Made by a program: the position numbers and the translations under genes. A DNA stretch of 46,375 nucleotides from Darwinimomas sp963643215 (GTDB taxonomy: Bacteria; Bacillota; Clostridia; Lachnospirales; Lachnospiraceae), in the NCBI GenBank assembly GCA_963643215.1, contig CAVIJY010000008.1, forward strand, positions 1 through 46,375. Reading direction: 5' to 3'. Position 1 is the first letter of the stretch. Each line of letters begins with the position of its first letter. This document shows, piece after piece, positions 41,255 through 46,375 of this stretch. The notes beneath the pieces are model-generated. The model had not been told where the DNA came from and searched no databases. It saw only the letters and a list, made by a program, of their open reading frames with translations.

Positions 41255-43168
41255 CTATTCCAGCTCCTTCAGCCATATATCTGCCATTGCATCGCTTGGC
41301 ATACGCAGATCTCCCCTCGGAGATATGGCCACCGATCCGATCTTTGGTCCGTCCGGCAGGCATGACCGTTTGAACTGCTGCGCAAAGAATCTTTTATAGA
41401 AAACCCTCTCCCACCTGAGAATGGTCTCATCATCATATACACCTTCAAAGGCGTGATTGGCCATCCGCCGTATCTTCGACGGAGCAAAGCCAAACCGCAG
41501 CATATAGTACAGGAAGAAGTCATGCAGCTCATACGGACCTACGATATCCTCTGTTTTCTGTGATATTCTTCCGTCCTCAGGAGGCAGCAGCTCCGGACTC
41601 ACCGGTGTATCCAAAATATCTCTGAGTACCTCAGCCAGCGCACCATCCCCGCATGTATCCGCATAGTAGCTCACCAGATACCTTATCAGCGTCTTCGGCA
41701 CGCCTGCATTGACCCCGTACATGGACATATGATCGCCGTTGTATGTAGCCCATCCCAGCGCCAGCTCTGACATATCTCCGGTGCCGATGACCAATCCGCC
41801 GTTCTGATTGGCGATATCCATAAGCACCTGTGTGCGTTCCCTGGCCTGGGCATTCTCATAGGTCACATCATGGACATCCATATCATGTCCTATATCGGCA
41901 AAATGCCCGGTCACGGCCTTATCTATCCTTATCTCTTTGAGCGTGACCCCAGCCATCCGCGCCAGCCTGCACGCATTGCCGTATGTTCTGTCCGTGGTTC
42001 CGAAGCACGGCATAGTCACTGCTATGATGCCTCTGCGATCAAGTCCCAGACTGTCAAATGCTCGCAGAGTCACCAGAAGCGCCTGCGTGGAGTCAAGCCC
42101 GCCCGAAAGTCCCAGCACAGCACAGTGCGCATGAACATGCGCCAGCCTCTTGCGAAGTCCGAAGCTTTGAAGGTTCAGCACCTCCTCGCAGCGCTGCGTA
42201 CGATCTGCGGTTTCTCCCGGAACAAATGCAAGCATAGGCAGCTCTCTTGTCAGCTTCACAGGCTCATTCTTCAGCGAAAAATACACCCTCACATATCCTG
42301 ATTCCTCTGCCGGGAGCTCGTCATATGTGCACATCCTCACGCGCTCCGCGCAGAGCTTTTGAACATCTATCTGTGCGACGATCATGCCGTTTTCAAAGCA
42401 CTTCGACTCCTTAAGTATGGTTCCGCTCTCCGCTATGATATCATGCCCCGCATATACGACATCCTGTGTTGACTCGCCGATCCCGGCATTGGCATATACA
42501 TATGCGCACAGGCGGCTCGCCGACTGACTCGCCACCAGCATTCTTCTGTACTCCCGCTTTCCGGTCAGCTCGTCAGAGGCGGATGGATTTACTATCAATG
42601 TGGCTCCGGCCATGGAATGTCTGATCCCCGGAGGAGACGCAACCCACAGATCCTCGCATATCTCTGCCGCTATGACCAGCTCGGGGATCTCTTCACAGCT
42701 GAACAGTATATCCGTTCCGAAGGGAACCTCATCTTCTTCCTCGATCAGCTCATATTCGATCTCATCTTTCGGCTGCGCAAAATACCTGGCCTCATAGAAC
42801 TCGCCGTAGTTTGGCATATATGTCTTCGGTACAATCCCCAACAGGCATCCATCCGCAAAAAACGCGGCAGCATTGTACAGCTTATGTCCATGTATCCACG
42901 GAAGTCCGACTACCGTAAGCATGTCGTGCCCGGCACTTTCATGAACAAGGCTCAGCAATGCCTCTCTGGCTCCTGATATCAGCGCTCTCTGAAGAAACAG
43001 ATCATTGCAGGAATATCCCGTGATGGCCAGCTCCGGAAATACCATAACCTTCACATGCTCAGTCCATCCGGCCCGCATCAGCCGCGATATCTCTCCGGTA
43101 TTGTAATGCACGTCCGCGACCCTGACATCCGGAGTCACGGCTGCCACATTTATAAATCCGTCCTTCAT
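41255..43168 (-). CDS. nadE: Glutamine-dependent NAD+ synthetase
   Basis: Amidates nicotinic acid adenine dinucleotide (NaAD) to NAD+, taking ammonia from glutamine. The N-terminal nitrilase-fold glutaminase has the triad Glu46 (FPELAITGYSC), Lys115 (PKTYMPNYGEFYE) and Cys171 (AEICEDLW). The synthetase domain has the PP-loop SGGLDST at 355-361, and GTGDMSELALGW in the NaAD/ATP site. The length of 637 aa is typical of the two-domain type. Its ATG overlaps the larE stop (ATGA, 43165-43168), so it is the last gene of the lar operon. LarB uses the same NaAD pool. Confidence 0.97.
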   Translation of the reverse strand: MKDGFINVAAVTPDVRVADVHYNTGEISRLMRAGWTEHVKVMVFPELAITGYSCNDLFLQRALISGAREALLSLVHESAGHDMLTVVGLPWIHGHKLYNAAAFFADGCLLGIVPKTYMPNYGEFYEARYFAQPKDEIEYELIEEEDEVPFGTDILFSCEEIPELVIAAEICEDLWVASPPGIRHSMAGATLIVNPSASDELTGKREYRRMLVASQSASRLCAYVYANAGIGESTQDVVYAGHDIIAESGTILKESKCFENGMIVAQIDVQKLCAERVRMCTYDELPAEESGYVRVYFSLKNEPVKLTRELPMLAFVPGETADRTQRCEEVLNLQSFGLRKRLAHVHAHCAVLGLSGGLDSTQALLVTLRAFDSLGLDRRGIIAVTMPCFGTTDRTYGNACRLARMAGVTLKEIRIDKAVTGHFADIGHDMDVHDVTYENAQARERTQVLMDIANQNGGLVIGTGDMSELALGWATYNGDHMSMYGVNAGVPKTLIRYLVSYYADTCGDGALAEVLRDILDTPVSPELLPPEDGRISQKTEDIVGPYELHDFFLYYMLRFGFAPSKIRRMANHAFEGVYDDETILRWERVFYKRFFAQQFKRSCLPDGPKIGSVAISPRGDLRMPSDAMADIWLKELE

Positions 43169-44070
43169 ATGTACATCTCCCCTTCTTTTGGCCCGGGAAA
43201 GTCCCCTGCCGGGATATCTGCATCTCTGCCTGCCTTTTCTCTTTTTACATCCTCAGAGGTCAGTGTTTCATTCATGCTTCCCGACCTAAAGCCCTGCATG
43301 TCCAGAGCCACATATGTAAAGCCGTAGCTTTTATAGCTTTTTACAATCTCATCCCGTACATCATCCGACATGATCTTCTGAAAATCCTCCGGTATGACCT
43401 CTATTCTGGCCATATCACCGTGTATCCTGCATCTGAACTGTCTGAAGCCGAGCCGGATCAGAAGATTTTCAGCCTTTTCAACCATAGCCAGCTTCTCATC
43501 AGTTATCCTCTCTTTATATGGGAAACGGCTGGCAAGGCATGCAAATGATGGCTTGTCCCAGGTAGGCAGCCCCAGCTCCTTTGAGCAGATACGAATGTCG
43601 CTTTTCGTAAAACCATTCTCCTTTAGAGGACTTTTTATTCCCAGCTCTCTGAGTGCCCGCATACCGGGACGGTAATCTCCGGTATCATCCATGTTTGAGC
43701 CGTCGACCACATGCTTTATGCCGTATTCGGCAGCGGTCTGCTTTATTCTGGTAAATAACGCGGTTTTGCATATATAGCATTTATCCTTGGGATTGGCACG
43801 AAATCCCTCTACAGAATCACCGTCTACCTCACAGACTATATGTCTCACTCCCAGCTTTCTGCAGTATTCTATCGAATCCCGCAGCTCATGGCGTGCAAAC
43901 CACGGAGGTGAAACCGTGACTGCGATGACATTGCTGCCCAGCACATCCGACGCTTCCTTCAGCAGATATGTCGAGTCTACTCCCGATGAAAATGCGACCG
44001 CAACACTCCCCAGTCTGCTTATATAGTCTCTTAAGGCCATTCTCTTCTTTTGTATATCCTCAGGCATCAT
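43165..44070 (-). CDS. larE: LarE, ATP-dependent sulfur insertase for the nickel-pincer nucleotide
   Basis: Adds sulfur to the dicarboxylated pyridine nucleotide made by LarB, giving the dithio ligand P2TMN. The PP-loop FSSGVDST is at 27-34. Three cysteines stand out: Cys98 and Cys101 (KCYICK) and Cys178 (FACLASR). Cys178 aligns by context with the sacrificial Cys176 of Lactobacillus plantarum LarE; the CxxC pair suggests the [4Fe-4S]-dependent type instead. A polar C-terminal tail (about 275-301) is outside the usual fold. Overlaps larC2 by 4 nt upstream and nadE by 4 nt downstream. Confidence 0.93.
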   Translation of the reverse strand: MMPEDIQKKRMALRDYISRLGSVAVAFSSGVDSTYLLKEASDVLGSNVIAVTVSPPWFARHELRDSIEYCRKLGVRHIVCEVDGDSVEGFRANPKDKCYICKTALFTRIKQTAAEYGIKHVVDGSNMDDTGDYRPGMRALRELGIKSPLKENGFTKSDIRICSKELGLPTWDKPSFACLASRFPYKERITDEKLAMVEKAENLLIRLGFRQFRCRIHGDMARIEVIPEDFQKIMSDDVRDEIVKSYKSYGFTYVALDMQGFRSGSMNETLTSEDVKREKAGRDADIPAGDFPGPKEGEMYI

Positions 44071-44513
44071 TTCTCATCACCCCTGCTCATCGTCTCACCC
44101 GCTGTCTTTCTGGCCTCTTCAATGCTGATGTCATACTTTCTTGCAATCGCCGCAAGATCCTCGTATTCAAACTTTTTGCGGACAACCCCGTAGCCCTTTG
44201 ATATCTTGCATCTCACTGTACCGAACCGGGTATCTGCCTCTTCAAAGCTCCGGCTCAGTATGTATCGCTGCATCACCATCTCTCTGACTCCCAGCGTAGT
44301 CGTATGACGAAATATCTGCTCCAGCATCTCATCCCGGCTCTCCTGCCTGCACAGAATATGAATTATCGTCCCCGGGCGGGACTTCTTCATCACCGCCGGT
44401 ACGGCATATACATCAAGGGCTCCTGCACTCATGAGCTGCTCTATCGCAAATCCTATCTGCTCCGCCGTCATATCATCTACATTGCACACCAGTTCCAGTA
44501 TACTGTCTGTCAT
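44067..44513 (-). CDS. larC2: LarC C-terminal part (LarC2), nickel insertion
   Basis: Second half of the CTP-dependent nickel insertase. LELVCNVDDMTAEQIGFAIEQLMSAGALDV and the VMKKSRPG segment match the C-terminal part of LarC, and the 148 residues after the start cover the CTP-binding region. The ATG at 44513 shares one base with the larC1 stop (TGATG); a GTG one codon earlier is also in frame. GGGAGAG lies about 10 nt upstream, so it can be translated separately. In L. plantarum the halves are joined by frameshifting. Confidence 0.9.
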   Translation of the reverse strand: MTDSILELVCNVDDMTAEQIGFAIEQLMSAGALDVYAVPAVMKKSRPGTIIHILCRQESRDEMLEQIFRHTTTLGVREMVMQRYILSRSFEEADTRFGTVRCKISKGYGVVRKKFEYEDLAAIARKYDISIEEARKTAGETMSRGDEK

Positions 44514-45448
44514 CACACCGACTCTCCCATCAGCACTCTCACACAGTTGGCCTTAGGAAAGTCCTTCTTTCCCATACCGTAGCCTATAGTCTCTGTCTTC
44601 ATCACCGGCATATTTCCGTATTCATCAGCAAAATGCTTCAGCAGTGCGGCTCCTGTCGGTGTACACAGTTCTCCCTTCAGATCCGTGCTGTATATCGGCA
44701 CGCCTCTGAGTATGTTGGCCGTCGCCGGTGCCGGAACAGGAAGTATCCCGTGGGCACAGCGCACATATCCGGATCCCACATGAATCGGAGATACTATGAT
44801 TCTGTCCGGCGACAGCTTCTCCAGCAACAGGCAGACCGCTGCTATATCCGCGACCGCGTCCATCGTGCCGACCTCATGAAAATGGATCTCATCGACGCCG
44901 ACTCCGTGCACCTCGCTCTCCGCGTGCGCCAGGATATCAAATACCTCCATGATATCATCCTTCGACTTTTCCGGGATATCCATATGATCTCTCACTATAT
45001 GCTCGATTCCCCGGATTCCTGTATGAGAATGCACATGATCACTCTTATGTTCATGCGTGTGATCACAGCTGTCCGCGGATTCATACTCATGCCCGCACAT
45101 GTCTTCATGACTGTGCCTGTGCATGCCTTCATGATCATGAGTATGCTTATGACCATGCGAGTGAGTATGGCTGTCATGCCCGTGATCGTGCCCTTCATCA
45201 TGCTCATGGCTCTGCCCGCTGTCATCGATGCTCTCCTCCTCACTGCCTCCGATCGTGACAGCTACATGTGTCCCCATGATTCCGCACCTGACAGCCTTCT
45301 CCCGTCTCATCTCCACGCCTTCTAGGCCGAGACTATTCATTTGCTTTATAAATGCATCCTGCTCTCCGTCCGGCAAAAGCTCCAGCAGCGCAGCCGTGAG
45401 CATATCCCCGGCAGCTCCCATCCCGCAGTCTATATACAATATCTTCAT
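44513..45448 (-). CDS. larC1: LarC N-terminal part (LarC1), histidine-rich
   Basis: First half of the LarC cyclometallase that inserts nickel into the P2TMN ligand. MKILYIDCGMGAAGDMLTAALLEL is the family N-terminus; VDEIHFHEVGTMDAVADI near 186 and CTPTGAALLKHF near 262 are conserved blocks. Between them residues 81-143 contain 22 histidines in 63 residues, suited to nickel storage or capture. It ends YGMGKKDFPKANCVRVLMGESV, where single-chain LarC proteins continue directly into the LarC2 sequence. It starts 15 nt after larB. Confidence 0.93.
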   Translation of the reverse strand: MKILYIDCGMGAAGDMLTAALLELLPDGEQDAFIKQMNSLGLEGVEMRREKAVRCGIMGTHVAVTIGGSEEESIDDSGQSHEHDEGHDHGHDSHTHSHGHKHTHDHEGMHRHSHEDMCGHEYESADSCDHTHEHKSDHVHSHTGIRGIEHIVRDHMDIPEKSKDDIMEVFDILAHAESEVHGVGVDEIHFHEVGTMDAVADIAAVCLLLEKLSPDRIIVSPIHVGSGYVRCAHGILPVPAPATANILRGVPIYSTDLKGELCTPTGAALLKHFADEYGNMPVMKTETIGYGMGKKDFPKANCVRVLMGESV

Positions 45449-45463
45449 GTTTTGCTCCTTTGC

Positions 45464-46228
45464 TCAGTTTCCCTTATTCGCTCCCGGAAGATGATTTATC
45501 ATGCTTGCGAGATACCCTGCGCCGAATCCGTTGTCTATGTTTACAACAGATGTTCCGCTTGCACATGAGTTCAGCATGCTCAAAAGTGCTGCAAGCCCGT
45601 TAAATGAAGCTCCGTAGCCTACGCTCGTAGGTACTGCGATCACAGGGCAGTCCGCCAGACCTCCGATCACACTTGCCAGAGCTCCCTCCATGCCCGCTAT
45701 CGCTATGATGACCTGGGCGCTCATGATATCCTCCTTGTGAGACAGCAGCCTGTGAAGCCCGGCCACGCCTACATCGTACAGCCTCGTCACCTCATTGCCC
45801 ATGACCTGTGCCGTAAGAGCCGCCTCCTCTGCTACAGGAATATCGCTTGTGCCGCCTGTCGCCACTACTATCGTTCCGTTTCCGTCCGGCACCGGCATAT
45901 CCCCCACTATGCCTATATGCGAGCTCTCATCGTATTTCAGCTCGAAGCTTTTCTCAACTATCCTCGCCTTGTCCGGGCTCATCCTTGTTATCAGCACCGT
46001 GCCCTGTCTGTGCTCACGCAGCGAACCTACTATGCCTGCTATCTGCTCCCCGGTTTTCCCCGCTCCGTATATCACCTCCGCTGCTCCCTGGCGTATCTTT
46101 CTGTGAAGATCGACCTTCGCATAGCCGAGATCTTCAAACGGCTCTGTTTTTATCTTAAGCAATGCATCATCAACCGACATGCTGCCGTTTTTTACTGCCT
46201 CGAGAACCTGCCTTGCTTCGTCGTTCAT
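45464..46228 (-). CDS. larB: LarB, nicotinic acid adenine dinucleotide carboxylase/hydrolase
   Basis: First step of nickel-pincer cofactor synthesis: carboxylates NaAD at pyridine C5 and releases AMP. The C-terminal half resembles PurE (VVATGGTSDIPVAEEAALTAQVMG, IAIAGMEGALASVIGGL, AVPTSVGYGASFNGLAALLSMLNSC). The start at 46228 follows AGGAAAGAG and begins MNDEARQVLEAVKNG, giving 254 aa as in relatives; the longer frame to 46336 runs into repeat copy 5. It is the first visible gene of larB-larC1-larC2-larE-nadE. No larA or nickel transporter is in the window. Confidence 0.95.
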   Translation of the reverse strand: MNDEARQVLEAVKNGSMSVDDALLKIKTEPFEDLGYAKVDLHRKIRQGAAEVIYGAGKTGEQIAGIVGSLREHRQGTVLITRMSPDKARIVEKSFELKYDESSHIGIVGDMPVPDGNGTIVVATGGTSDIPVAEEAALTAQVMGNEVTRLYDVGVAGLHRLLSHKEDIMSAQVIIAIAGMEGALASVIGGLADCPVIAVPTSVGYGASFNGLAALLSMLNSCASGTSVVNIDNGFGAGYLASMINHLPGANKGN

Positions 46229-46323
46229 ACTGTCACTCTTTCCTGCTTTTCTGACCTTCGCCGCTTCTGTCCGGATTCGTGTGTCAGAATCTCCGATTCG
46301 ATATTTATGCCGTAACCAACATT

Positions 46324-46375
46324 GGTTCGGGTGCACCCGAACCTCCGGTTACTCGGATTGTTTCGTGCTTCGCAC
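46324..46375 (-). repeat. Palindromic repeat, copy 5 (upstream of larB, cut by window end)
   Basis: Perfect GGTTCGGGTGCACCCGAACC at 46324-46343, then CCGGTTACTCGGATTGTTTCG and GTGCTTCGCAC up to the last base of the window. It lies 96 nt upstream of the larB start and is almost identical to copy 4. Confidence 0.92.

Noticed and set aside
44567..44573. GGGAAAG on the minus strand of larC1, in the right phase for a -1 slip
   Set aside because: A -1 shift there meets TAA at 44553-44555 within a few codons, so it cannot lead into larC2.
34771..46375. The repeat family as a riboswitch or attenuator in 5' leaders
   Set aside because: Copies 2 and 3 lie upstream of predicted promoters, no copy has a T run, and the downstream genes share no pathway.

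Overview
This window looks like a chromosomal segment of a Gram-positive anaerobe of the class Clostridia, most likely Lachnospiraceae. The evidence is a PolC-type replicative polymerase, a YlxM/Ffh/FtsY/SMC/RNase III cluster in Firmicutes order, a Lachnospiraceae-like omega subunit, and strong AGGAGG ribosome-binding sites. No phylogenetic search was possible, so the family is an inference. Nearly every protein gene is on the minus strand; only five tRNAs, one metallopeptidase and one broken Abi gene are on plus.

Layout. 1-430: a plus-strand tRNA cluster (Pro-CGG, Glu-CTC, Thr-CGT, second identical Glu-CTC) ending in a terminator that faces polC. 473-9840 (minus): uppS-cdsA-dxr-rseP-ispG-polC, i.e. 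undecaprenyl-PP and CDP-diacylglycerol synthesis, MEP isoprenoid steps, the site-2 protease and DNA polymerase III. 9980-12742: a MATE exporter, a candidate small ORF, pyrH and frr. 12884-16529: alaS-gmk-rpoZ with a clear promoter and terminator. 16631-22524: a DUF512 radical SAM protein, der, plsY, gpsA, the PncC-type cinA domain, rnhA and an unknown membrane-anchored protein. 22573-25573: rplS-lepB-ylqF(rbgA)-rnhB-yraN, driven by a promoter with a leader that can fold over the rplS ribosome-binding site. 25721-35792: plsX-acpP-rnc-smc-ftsY-trmD, then a new promoter and ylxM-ffh-rpsP-khpA-rimM; trmD is not in its usual place after rimM. 36059-39080: an FMN reductase and a divergent M13 lipoprotein peptidase. 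39245-39900: tRNA-Pro(GGG) followed by what looks like a decayed integration site with tandem repeats and a truncated Abi_2 gene preceded by a structured leader. 39902-46228 (minus): larB-larC1-larC2-larE-nadE, then a GltD-like flavoprotein.

How the parts work together. Most of the window is core biology: replication, envelope precursor synthesis, ribosome maturation and the SRP pathway, arranged in tightly overlapping operons (many ATGA or TAATG junctions). The accessory content is concentrated after 34.7 kb. Its most interesting piece is the lar operon: LarB consumes nicotinic acid adenine dinucleotide to start nickel-pincer nucleotide synthesis, and the last gene, nadE, consumes the same molecule to make NAD+, with its start codon overlapping the larE stop. 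The lactate-racemase-type enzyme LarA that uses the cofactor is not in the window. The same right-hand part carries five copies, all in one orientation, of a short element built on a 20-bp perfect palindrome; none is in the left 34 kb. A second, different double-hairpin element sits between lepB and ylqF.
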